From Achromobacter arsenitoxydans SY8 (GTDB taxonomy: Bacteria > Pseudomonadota > Gammaproteobacteria > Burkholderiales > Burkholderiaceae_B): a stretch of 64,000 nucleotides of DNA. The notes beneath the pieces are model-generated. The model made no database searches. It saw nothing but the letters and a program-made list of their open reading frames with translations, and was not told the origin of the DNA. Of the stretch, positions 53,971 through 62,800 are shown one piece after another (within the stretch, counting starts at the first letter, position 1; every line of letters begins with the position of its first letter). The stretch spans positions 1 to 64,000 of the forward strand of contig NZ_AGUF01000039.1 of NCBI RefSeq assembly GCF_000236785.1, read 5' to 3'. Made by a program: the position numbers and the translations under genes.

Positions 53971-54936
53971 ATGAACACCATGCTGCGCCGCCTGCTGGGC
54001 GGCTTCCTTCTGTGCCTGCCCCTTGCGGCGACGGCGCAGTTTCCGAACGGACCGGTGCGCCTGAACGTGGGGTTTCCGCCCGGCACCGGCCCCGACATCG
54101 TGGCCCGCACCCTGTCCCAGCACCTGGGGCCGCTGCTGGGTGAAAGCGTCGTGGTGGAAAACAAGGTCGGCGCGGGTGGGCAGATCGCCGCGCAGGCGGT
54201 TGCGCGCAGTCCCGCGGACGGGCAGACGCTGTTGTTGGGCGAGGTCGGCTCCATCAGCATTTCGCCCGCCACGTACCGCAATCTGAACTACGATCCGCCG
54301 CGCGATTTCGCGCCGATATCCGAGGTGGTGCGCGCGGACTTCGTGCTGGTGGTTCCGGCCGCGTCGCCCTACCAGGATCTGGCCGCGTTCATCGACGCCG
54401 CGAAGAAGGCGCCTGACCGCCTGAACTTCGCCACGTTCGGCGCGGGCACGCCCGGCCACTTCGGCGCGGAACTGTTCGCGCGGGAGGCGGGCCTGAAGAT
54501 CGAGGCCATCCACTACCGCTCGACCGGCGACGCCGTGTCGGGGCTGGTGTCCGGCGGCGTCCAGGCGGCCTTCGTGACGACCGCGCTGGCGGCGCCGCAG
54601 GTGCAGGGCGGCAAGCTGCGCGCGCTGGCCACCACCGGCGCGCAGCGTTCGTCTGCGCTGGCCGGCGTGCCCACGTTCGCGGAACGCGGGCTGCCCGCAG
54701 TGAACTTCGGCGCCTGGTTTGCGCTGTTTGCGCCGGCTGGCACGCCGGACGCGGTGCTGACGCGCCTTGCCGCCGACAGCGCGGCGGCGCTGCGCCAGCC
54801 GGCAGCCGTGCGCACGCTGGGCGAAGCCGGCTTCGTCGTGGTGGGGTCGGACCGGCAAGCGCTGCAGGCGTTGCTGGCGACGGAGAGCAAGCGCTGGACG
54901 GAGGTCGTGAAGGCGACGGGCTTCCGGGCGGACTGA
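53971..54936 (+). CDS. Bug-family periplasmic substrate-binding protein (TctC-like)
   Basis: A 321-residue exported protein. The signal peptide ends near ATAQ, followed by FPNGPVRLNVGFPPGTGPDIVARTL, a Bug-family start; NFGAWFALFAPAGTPDAVLTRL is near the C-terminus. It is the third Bug protein of the window and closes the monooxygenase/DUF3237 operon (44-bp gap with an AGGAGA site). It presumably binds the compound that the monooxygenase attacks. Confidence 0.92.
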   Translation: MNTMLRRLLGGFLLCLPLAATAQFPNGPVRLNVGFPPGTGPDIVARTLSQHLGPLLGESVVVENKVGAGGQIAAQAVARSPADGQTLLLGEVGSISISPATYRNLNYDPPRDFAPISEVVRADFVLVVPAASPYQDLAAFIDAAKKAPDRLNFATFGAGTPGHFGAELFAREAGLKIEAIHYRSTGDAVSGLVSGGVQAAFVTTALAAPQVQGGKLRALATTGAQRSSALAGVPTFAERGLPAVNFGAWFALFAPAGTPDAVLTRLAADSAAALRQPAAVRTLGEAGFVVVGSDRQALQALLATESKRWTEVVKATGFRAD

Positions 54937-55032
54937 ACTGCGTTGCGGCGGCTGCACGCGTACCTGAAGACGCGCCGATTGTTTATAGTCACGCGCTCCT
55001 CTTTTTCCGCGCATCCAAGGAGTCGCCGCCGC

Positions 55033-55551
55033 ATGTCCGATCCCACCTACGACCACGTCCTGGCCCACCCGCCCCGCTGCCTGGATCCGGTGCGCGCCAC
55101 GCCCGCGCCGGTCATCGTGCAAGACCGCGGCGAAGTTTCCGTGGCCTTCCGCCTGACGGGCCTGGACGGCGCGCAGGTCGGCGAGATCCTGGGCTATGAC
55201 CTGCGCGACTACAACGAGCACGTCGATTCCTATGAATTCGTGTCGCCCCTGGCCGTGAAGTGGGACGGCGCGGCGGAGGGCGCGGTGGTGTTCGACAGCG
55301 ATATCCACGGCTACCACGGCGAACTGGACTGCTCCGCCAAGATCCGCGGCGAGGGCGCGCCGCAGGTGTTCGCCTGCCCGGCCTGCAAGGGGACGCGCTT
55401 TGCCGTGTTCGCGCAGTTTGATTACGACGGCACGGACGAACTCTGGGACGAGGATCCGGACACCGTGCAGAACTTCTTCAGCAATCTCATCGTGTCGGGC
55501 CGATGCGCGTCGTGCGGTACCGAGACCCGTGTGCTCGACATGGATCTGTGA
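55033..55551 (+). CDS. Conserved-type protein with two CxxC pairs (zinc-ribbon-like), unknown function
   Basis: A 172-residue acidic protein that I do not recognise. Two cysteine pairs, C115-x2-C118 (CPACKG) and C158-x2-C161 (CASCGT), can form one zinc site. The N-terminal half is rich in Asp, Glu and Val strands. ATG 55033 is chosen; the frame is open upstream without family-like sequence. It is isolated, with no clear operon partner. Confidence 0.6.
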   Translation: MSDPTYDHVLAHPPRCLDPVRATPAPVIVQDRGEVSVAFRLTGLDGAQVGEILGYDLRDYNEHVDSYEFVSPLAVKWDGAAEGAVVFDSDIHGYHGELDCSAKIRGEGAPQVFACPACKGTRFAVFAQFDYDGTDELWDEDPDTVQNFFSNLIVSGRCASCGTETRVLDMDL

Positions 55552-55603
55552 GCTGGATTCTGCGCGCACGTGCGCACTAGAAACCCCATTCGCTTCATTG
55601 GTA

Positions 55604-55616
55604 GAACAGTCTGTTC
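55604..55616. promoter_or_regulatory. Inverted repeat upstream of the nitroreductase gene
   Basis: GAACAG-T-CTGTTC, a perfect 6+1+6 palindrome 100 bp before the nitroreductase ATG. The size is like many TetR-family operators. It differs from the CTGT-N8-ACAG LexA box of proteobacteria. No regulator gene is adjacent. Confidence 0.35.
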
Positions 55617-55715
55617 CGGTTTGAGTGCGCCTGAACGGGTGTTCGTGTCATGGGCCAGCCGGTAGAATTCCTTCCATCGTTTCCCTCTATCTACTAGTCG
55701 AAAGGCCATATTCCC

Positions 55716-56315
55716 ATGAGCAACGCTTATCTCGACGCCCTCAAGAAGCGCCGCACGCAGTATTCGCTGGGCCGCAACGTGTCGGCCTCCAAGGAAGAAC
55801 TGACGACCCTGATCCAGGACGCGGTCAAGCACAGCCCGTCGTCCTTCAATTCGCAAAGTTCGCGCGCCGTGATCCTGTTCGGCGCCGAAAGCGAAAAGCT
55901 GTGGAACCTGGCGATCGAAGAAGTGCGCAAGGTTGCGCCCGCCGAAGGTTTCGAGAAGACCGAAGCCAAGCTCAAGAGCTTTGCCGCTGGCGTGGGCACG
56001 ATCCTGTTCTTCGAAGATCAGGACGTGGTGCGCGGCCTGCAGGAAAAGTTTGCCCTGTACGCCGACAATTTCCCGGTGTGGTCGGAGCAGGCGGGCGGCA
56101 TGGCCCAGTTGTCGGTCTGGACCGCCCTGGCCAACGCCGGCGTCGGCGCCAGCCTGCAGCACTACAACCCGCTGATCGACGCCGCCGTGGCGCGTGAATG
56201 GAACGTTCCGGCCTGGTGGAAGCTGCGCGCGCAGATGCCGTTCGGCTCGAACGAAGCCGGCTTCGGCGACAAGCCCTTCATGGACGACGCCGAACGCTTC
56301 CGCGTGTTCGGCTGA
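55716..56315 (+). CDS. Nitroreductase family protein (YdgI/HBN1-like)
   Basis: A 199-residue FMN-dependent oxidoreductase. KKRRTQYSLGRNV near residue 10, HSPSSFNSQSSRAVIL near 40 and the C-terminal KLRAQMPFGSNEAGFGDKPFMDDAERFRVFG match the subgroup of small nitroreductases related to yeast HBN1. They reduce nitro compounds, quinones or fatty-acid-related substrates with NAD(P)H. A GAAAGG site lies upstream. A strong terminator follows. Confidence 0.9.
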   Translation: MSNAYLDALKKRRTQYSLGRNVSASKEELTTLIQDAVKHSPSSFNSQSSRAVILFGAESEKLWNLAIEEVRKVAPAEGFEKTEAKLKSFAAGVGTILFFEDQDVVRGLQEKFALYADNFPVWSEQAGGMAQLSVWTALANAGVGASLQHYNPLIDAAVAREWNVPAWWKLRAQMPFGSNEAGFGDKPFMDDAERFRVFG

Positions 56316-56359
56316 CCGGCCGCCGGGACGTCCGCGGACGTCCCGAACGACGCAGGCTC

Positions 56360-56406
56360 GCAGGCCCGCATTTCCCCATTTGGGGAATGCGGGCCTGCCG
56401 TTTTTT
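56360..56406 (+). terminator. Intrinsic terminator after the nitroreductase gene
   Basis: A long near-perfect hairpin: GCAGGCCCGCATTTCCCC (from 56360) pairs with GGGGAATGCGGGCCTGC, then CG and six T residues. Confidence 0.9.
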
Positions 56407-56520
56407 CGGGGCCGTATTTTCCGTCTGCAACCATGTGTGCGCCATGCTTGCGGCGCTGTCTTTCAGCGGGGAGGATGGCGCTATAGTCAAGCGAGCCCCC
56501 CACCGGAAAGAGGAGCCAGC

Positions 56521-56949
56521 ATGCAGACCAACGAGATCCATCGCGGCCGCCTGATTGATCACATCCAGCTGGTTGTGCGCGATCTGCCCGCCAGCCAGCG
56601 GTTTTACCAGGCGGTGTTCGACGCGCTGGAGGTGCCGATGGGCGGCACGGCGGACGATTACTTCTGGGCGGACGAACTGTTCGTCTCCACGGCCGACAGC
56701 GTCGCCGCGCTGGGCCAGCTGACCGGACGCCACCACCTGGCGTTCCAGGCGCGGGACCAGGCCATGGTCGACGCGTTCCACAAGGCGGCGCTGGCCAACG
56801 GCGGCAAGGACAATGGCGCCCCGGGGTTCCGGGATTACCACCCCGGCTATTACGGCGCCTTCGTACTGGATCCGGACGGCAACAATATTGAAGCCGTCTT
56901 CCATGGTGCGGCCCAGCGCAGCGCGCCGTCGGTCAAAGTGACGTTCTGA
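56521..56949 (+). CDS. VOC family protein (glyoxalase/dioxygenase-like)
   Basis: A 142-residue vicinal-oxygen-chelate protein. LIDHIQLVVRDLPASQRFYQAVFDALE gives the first metal His in the first beta strand, RHHLAFQARDQAMVDAFHKAAL the second module, and YGAFVLDPDGNNIEAVFH the C-terminal Glu. It could be a lyase, isomerase or resistance protein. AGAGGAG precedes the ATG. A LysR gene follows after 13 bp on the same strand. Confidence 0.9.
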   Translation: MQTNEIHRGRLIDHIQLVVRDLPASQRFYQAVFDALEVPMGGTADDYFWADELFVSTADSVAALGQLTGRHHLAFQARDQAMVDAFHKAALANGGKDNGAPGFRDYHPGYYGAFVLDPDGNNIEAVFHGAAQRSAPSVKVTF

Positions 56950-56962
56950 CCGGGGCTGGCCC

Positions 56963-57889
56963 GTGCAGCTGCGCCACCTACGCTACTTCGTGAAAATCGT
57001 CGAGGCGGGCAGCTTTTCCCGCGCGGCCGCGCTCATTTCCGTGGCGCAGCCGGCGCTCAGCCAGCAGATCGCCGCACTGGAAGAGGAGCTGGGCGTGACG
57101 CTGCTGCACCGCAGCGCCCGCGGCGCGCGTCCCACGGCGGCGGGGGCCGCGCTCTACACGGAGGCCGCCTCCATCCTCAGCCGGGTGGAACGCCTGCCGG
57201 GGATCGTGCGATCAGCGGGCGACGAGGTCCAGGGCGTGGTGCGTGTGGGCATGTCTTCCGCGCTGGCGTCGTTCCTGGCGGGGGAACTGATGGAAAAGTG
57301 CAGGGCGTCGCAGCCGGGGATCAGTCTGTGCTTCTGCAGCGACGCCAGCGGCCAGCTGGGCTCGCGCATCCGCGACAGTTCGCTGGATCTGGCCCTGGTG
57401 TTCGAGGATGATCCCTGCACCGGCTTTGAGCGCCGGCCGCTGTTCCGGCAGCGGCTGTTCGTGGTCAGTCCGCGCAGGCCTGGGCGGCCGCCGTCCGGGA
57501 TGCGCTTCGAGCAACTTGCCGACATGCCGCTGGTCCTGCCCGCGCATCCCAACATCATGCGCGGCAAGCTGGACCGGCTGTTCACGCAGGCGGGCATCCT
57601 GCCGCAGATCGTGGCGGAAACCGAGGTCTTTTCGGGGATGCTGTCGGCGGTGCAGGCGGGCATCGGCAACACGATCCTGCCGCTGGGAGATTTCTCGGGC
57701 GTGCCCGGGCACGCCATGGTCTGGGCCGTGCTGCTCGAACCGCCCGTCTACCTGACGGCGACGCTGATTGCCTCGGACGAGATGCCGCTGGCGCCGCCCG
57801 CCGTTGCGGTGCGCACGCTGCTGTCCGATTTCGTCATGCTGCAGGTGCGCGAAAACAGCCTGGCGGGCGCCGAGCCGCTCGCATCCTGA
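56963..57889 (+). CDS. LysR-family transcriptional regulator (Nac/Cbl-like)
   Basis: A 308-residue regulator starting at GTG. The HTH is at residues about 2-60 (QLRHLRYFVKIVEAGSFSRAAALISVAQPALSQQIAALEEELG), a form typical of the Nac-like subgroup. It is 13 bp downstream of the VOC gene and may be cotranscribed with it. Target unknown. Confidence 0.87.
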   Translation: MQLRHLRYFVKIVEAGSFSRAAALISVAQPALSQQIAALEEELGVTLLHRSARGARPTAAGAALYTEAASILSRVERLPGIVRSAGDEVQGVVRVGMSSALASFLAGELMEKCRASQPGISLCFCSDASGQLGSRIRDSSLDLALVFEDDPCTGFERRPLFRQRLFVVSPRRPGRPPSGMRFEQLADMPLVLPAHPNIMRGKLDRLFTQAGILPQIVAETEVFSGMLSAVQAGIGNTILPLGDFSGVPGHAMVWAVLLEPPVYLTATLIASDEMPLAPPAVAVRTLLSDFVMLQVRENSLAGAEPLAS

Positions 57890-57989
57890 CACCCCGCGCG
57901 CGGGAAGCGGCCCCGTTTTATGTAAAAATTGCCCGGCTCATCAGCCGCCAGGCCTGGCGGGTCCGCCACCGCATCCACGAAAAGACCAG

Positions 57990-58811
57990 ATGAAACCTGC
58001 ATACCCCGCGCTACGCCTGCTCTTCCTGGGCGCCACGTTTGCGCTGTCCGCGCCCGCGCTGGCGATCGACTGCAAGAAGGCCGCCACGGCCGTCGAGAAG
58101 CTGATTTGCTCGGACCGCGGCGCCGTGTCCGCCGATGCCGAACTGAACCGCAGCTACGCCGCGCTGCTGAAGCAGGCGCCCGACAGCGATATCCGCGCCA
58201 TGCTGGTGCAAAGCCAGAAGCGCTGGCTGGCCGCGCGCGACCAGGCGCTGGAGACGCTGATCAACACGCCCGACGCGCTGCCGGACGGCAAGTCGGCGGC
58301 CGGAATCGCGCGCGACCTGATCCGCAGCCGCAGCGCGGAATTCAAGGAAACGCCCAAGGGCCAGACCGTGCCCGGCATGATCAGCCGCGCAGTCGCGCAA
58401 CAGCGGTTCCAGGGGCAATTCTCTGGCGGCGAGTTCGCCGGCTATTCCACGTCGTGCGACGTGCTGCCGCGCGACTACGCGTTCTACGCCTGCTTTGCGA
58501 CCCGGCACTATCAGAACAAGGACCGGGTCTGCTCGGTCGACGAATACTGGGCATCCGGCAGCGTCTACACCCGGCGCTACGTCGCCGATGTGGTGGACGG
58601 CCAGCCCAAGGTCGTCGCCACCTGCTCGTTCAACGGCGATGACGCGGAATGCTTCGATGCGGGGGGCAAGACCGAATGGAACCGCAAGCCCGCGCAGCCC
58701 GAGAAGCTCTACGCCGCCGGACAGCTGCCGAAGATCGACAGCGAGATCGCGGACGCGGACGACTTCGATTGGGTGGGGGCGTGCCTGGCGGATCCGGCTT
58801 TTCCCCGCTGA
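57990..58811 (+). CDS. LprI-like periplasmic protein
   Basis: A 273-residue exported protein. The signal peptide MKPAYPALRLLFLGATFALS ends after APALA. The mature N-terminus DCKKAATAVEKLICSDRG-VSADAELNRSYAALL is the cysteine-paired LprI/DUF1311 domain, known from a mycobacterial lysozyme inhibitor. The C-terminal half contains several further Cys residues. A role in inhibiting lysozyme is possible but not shown. It converges on the AcfC-like gene. Confidence 0.82.
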   Translation: MKPAYPALRLLFLGATFALSAPALAIDCKKAATAVEKLICSDRGAVSADAELNRSYAALLKQAPDSDIRAMLVQSQKRWLAARDQALETLINTPDALPDGKSAAGIARDLIRSRSAEFKETPKGQTVPGMISRAVAQQRFQGQFSGGEFAGYSTSCDVLPRDYAFYACFATRHYQNKDRVCSVDEYWASGSVYTRRYVADVVDGQPKVVATCSFNGDDAECFDAGGKTEWNRKPAQPEKLYAAGQLPKIDSEIADADDFDWVGACLADPAFPR

Positions 58812-58814
58812 GCC

Positions 58815-59588
58815 TCAATCCGTTTTCCAGCCCCACTTCTTGAAGATGGCCTTGCCTTGCGCCGAGGCCAGGTAGTCGACGAAGGCCTGCGCCTGCGGAT
58901 TGCCCTTGCCTTGTTTGGTCACGACGGCGCCCGCGTCGCGGTAGATGCGATAGGGCTCTTCGATGTCGACCACGCTGGCCAGCGTGGGATTCGACACCTG
59001 CCAGATATTCCAGATCAGCCAGGCGTCGATGCTCTGGTCCTCGGTCCATTGCGTGCGCGCCTGCGCGCTGTTGCCTGCCTCGGGCAGGACCAGGTTGGCG
59101 CGGAATGCGCGCACCGTCTCGATATCGCCCAGACGGCCCGCCACGTCCTCCCACAGCCCGGTCTGGCCCGCGCCGGACACGGCCATCACCTTGATGCCGG
59201 GCTTGAGCAGATCCTTGAAGCCGCTGATGCCCTTCGGGTTGCCCGGGCGGACCAGTATTGCCGACGGCCGCAGGTACAGCGTGCGCGCGTCCCGCAGGTC
59301 GAACACCCCGGGCAGTGCCGCGGCGAACCCGCTCATCATGTTCTCGGCGCCGCTGAACAGCACATCGGCATCCTGCCTGGCCTTGTCGGCCCACGCGGGC
59401 GTGGGGCCGGCGGTGACGGCGACCTTGATGTTGTGCGCCTTGCCGAAAGCTTCAGCCGCTTCCTTCACGGCTGGCGCGGGGCCGCCGGGACCGTACACGT
59501 TCAGGTCTTGCGCGGCCCAGGCCGTGCTGGCGGCAATGCAGGCCAGCGTGGCGATGGCGCGCAGGGCGTGGTGTTTCTTCAGCTTCAT
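58815..59588 (-). CDS. Periplasmic solute-binding protein, AcfC-like
   Basis: A 257-residue exported protein. The signal peptide MKLKKHHALRAIATLACIAA ends near STAWA; the mature chain begins AQDLNVYGPGGPAPAVKEAAEAFGK, as in the AcfC (accessory colonisation factor)/ModA-like binding-protein fold. ADVLFSGAENMMSGF is an anion-binding-type loop. AcfC-like proteins are thought to bind sulfate or a related oxyanion. No ABC permease or ATPase is adjacent. Confidence 0.82.
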   Translation of the reverse strand: MKLKKHHALRAIATLACIAASTAWAAQDLNVYGPGGPAPAVKEAAEAFGKAHNIKVAVTAGPTPAWADKARQDADVLFSGAENMMSGFAAALPGVFDLRDARTLYLRPSAILVRPGNPKGISGFKDLLKPGIKVMAVSGAGQTGLWEDVAGRLGDIETVRAFRANLVLPEAGNSAQARTQWTEDQSIDAWLIWNIWQVSNPTLASVVDIEEPYRIYRDAGAVVTKQGKGNPQAQAFVDYLASAQGKAIFKKWGWKTD

Positions 59589-59817
59589 GACAGCATCCTC
59601 GTTCGTTGCCGGCCTGTGCCCGCGCGGCGGCGGCTTGCGCATGCAGGATCGGCGGGTGGGTCCGAAAGCGGCCCGGCATTGTGCGGATGCGCGGGGCTTC
59701 AGGGGTATGGACGCCGCGCAAGGCGCGAATATTCCAATCAATCGCAGATGAGGGGCGGCGCCGTGCCCCGCCGCCTTAGAATTCATGCCTGACGACGCAT
59801 CGAACCGAGAGAGATGG

Positions 59818-62800
59818 ATGGACAAGCGACTAGACCTGGAACTGCCGGCGATCCTGGAAGGGGCGGCGCACGTCGCCGCGCAGCCCTCGACTGATCCCAC
59901 GCCTGGCGATCCCCAAGGCGCCGAGGCTCCGTGCATCGTCATCGACATCGAGGCCGATCCCACGCAGGGCTATGCCTCGCTTCAGAACGCGGTCCCGATC
60001 TTGCGGTCGCTGCGCCTGACCAATCATGCGCCGCACGCCTGCAACGACATTGAGGTCCACGTCGCCTGCAATCCGGCCTTCGCACAGGCTGTCACGCTGC
60101 GCTTCGACAGCCTGGAGTCCGGCGAAATCCGCCGCATCTCCCCGCTGGATCTGAACCCCGACCACGCCTACGTCGCGAACTTGCAGGAGGCCGTGCGCGC
60201 CAGCATCACCGTGGTGGCGCGGTCAGCGGGGCGCGAGGTCGGCCGGGCGTCGCGGCCGGTCGAAGTCCTGGCCTACGACCAGTGGGCGGGCACGCGCGCC
60301 TTGCCTGAACTGCTGGCGGCCTTTTCCATGCCGAACAACGCGGCCGTGGACGGGCTGATCGGCCAGGCGTCGGCGCTGCTGCGCAGCCAGCACAGCGAGC
60401 TGACGATAAACGGCTACCAGTCCAAAAGCCGCGACGTCGTCTGGAAGCAGGTGTCCGCCATCTACAGCACGCTGGCCGCGCAGACCCTGCATTACGCCGA
60501 ACCGCCCGCGTCGTTCGGCGTGGGCGGCCAGAAGATCCGTACGCCGGACCGTATCATCGAGGCCCGCGTCGCCACGTGCCTGGATTTGGCCATGTTGTTC
60601 TCGTCCTGCCTGGAACAGGCGGGGCTGCGCCCGGTCGTGCTGATGAAGGACGGCCACGCGTGGGTCGGCGTGTGGCTGCACCAGGCCAGCTTCGCGGATC
60701 CGCTGACCGACGACGTGCAGGCCGTGCGCAAGCGCGTGGACAGCGGCGAATTCCTGGCGTTCGAAACCACGGGCATCGCCCTGCACCCGAACCATCGCCC
60801 CTCGCTGCGGCTGGCGCTGGAGCAGGGCGCCGCGCACCTGCGGGAAGAAGGCACCTTCCGCTACGCCATCGACATCCACCGCGCGCGCGAACTTCAGATC
60901 AAGCCGCTGCCGTCGCGCGCGGCGCCCGCCGCGCCCGGCGATGCGGCGCCTTCGGAACCGCCGGCCGCCATCGAGCCCACGCCCGACCTGCCGCCGCTGG
61001 ACCCAGAATTCGTCATCAGCCTGGAGCCGGCCGACGACACGCCCGAAGGCCGCCTGGCCAAGTGGAAGTCGCGCCTGCTGGACCTGACGCTGCGCAACCG
61101 GCTGCTCAACTTCAAGCCCACCAAGTCCACGCTGCCGCTGGTTGTGCCCGATCTGAGCCGCCTGGAAGACGCCATCGCGGACGGCGGCGAATTCCGCATC
61201 CGCCCCTTGCCCGCGGCGCTGATGGAAGGCGGCGACCCGCGCATGGCCGAGGTCCACGTCGGCCGCGGCGGGCGCGCGCCGTTGGACGACATGGCGCTGC
61301 AGGCCCTGGGGAGCCACGAATTGATCGCCCGCGTGCAGCAGGAGGCGCTGGACGCCAATCTGCTGGCCATCTTCAGCGCGGCCCGGACCGGCCTGGAAGA
61401 AGGCGGCGCCAACACGCTGTACCTGGCCATGGGCATGCTGCGCTGGACGGAAACGCCCGGCGCCGAAAACGCCCATCTGGCGCCGTTGATCCTGGTGCCC
61501 GTGTCGCTGCAGCGCCAGTCGGTGCGCAGCGGCTTCCGGCTGGTGCGGCACGATGATGAGACCATCATCAACCCCACGCTGCTGCAGATGCTGCGCAACA
61601 ACTACGAACTGCGCGTGCCCGGTCTGGACGCCGCGGCCCCGGCCGACGACAAGGGCGTGGACGTGGCGCGGGTGCTGCAGGCCTTCCGGCTGGCGGTGCG
61701 CGAGATCGCGGGCTGGGAAGTGCTGGAGCAGGCGCACCTGGGCATCTTCTCGTTCACCAAGTACCTGATGTGGAAGGACCTGCAGGACCGCAGCGCCCAG
61801 CTGAAGGCGAATCGCGTCGTCCAGCACCTGATCGACCGACCGGGCCAGGCCTTCGCCAGGGAGCCCTACGAAGCGCGATTCGACCGACTGGACGACAGCT
61901 ACCAGCCCCAGGACCTGCTGACGCCGCTCCTGTCCGATTCGTCGCAGCTCAAGGCCATCTGCGCGGTCGACGCCGGCCGCGACCTGGTGCTGGAGGGCCC
62001 GCCGGGCACCGGCAAGAGCCAGACCATCACCAACCTGATCGCGCACCTGCTGGCGCGCGGCAAGACCGTCCTGTTCGTGTCGGAGAAGATGGCCGCGCTG
62101 GAAGTCGTGCACCGCCGCCTGGCCAGTATCGGGCTGGGGCCGTTCTGCCTGGAACTGCATTCGTCCAAGGCGCGCAAGGCGGAAGTCCTGCAGCAGTTGG
62201 GCAAGGCGCTGGACCACGGCGGGCAGCGCACGTCCGAGGACTGGGCCCGCGAGGCCGAGCGCCTGGCCGCGCTGCGCCAGGAGTTGAACGGGCTGGTGGA
62301 TGCGTTGCACCACGAGCACCGCAACGGCCTGACGGTGTTCGACGCCATCGGATCCTGCATCCAGAACGCTGGCCGCGAGCCGTCGTTCCTGCCTTGGCCC
62401 GATGCGCAGGCGCACGACCGCAAGGAACTTGCCCGCCTGCGGGAGACGGCGCGGCGCATGGCCACGTTGTCGGGAGAACTGGGCACGCTGCAAGGCCATC
62501 CGCTGGCGCACATCGGCATGGACGAATGGAGTCCCAGCTGGCAGGACGCGCTGCTGGCGGCCGCCCAGGCGCTGGATCTGGCGGCGCAGACCTTCAGCGA
62601 CCGCGCTGCCGCCGTGAGCGAAGGGCTGGGCGTAGAGGCGGCGGGTTTGAGCCTGGACGCGTACGCCCGGCTGGATCAGCTTGCCGACGTGCTGCTGGCC
62701 GCGCCGCAGGTGCCCGCCGGCCTGGCTGCGCAGGCGCATGACGCCGCCGCGCGTTTCCAGGTCCAGGCCATGGCTCGCCACGGCCTGGCGCGCAACGCGC

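Noticed and set aside
55604-55616. LexA (SOS) box
   Set aside because: The spacing does not fit CTGT-N8-ACAG, and the downstream gene is a nitroreductase.
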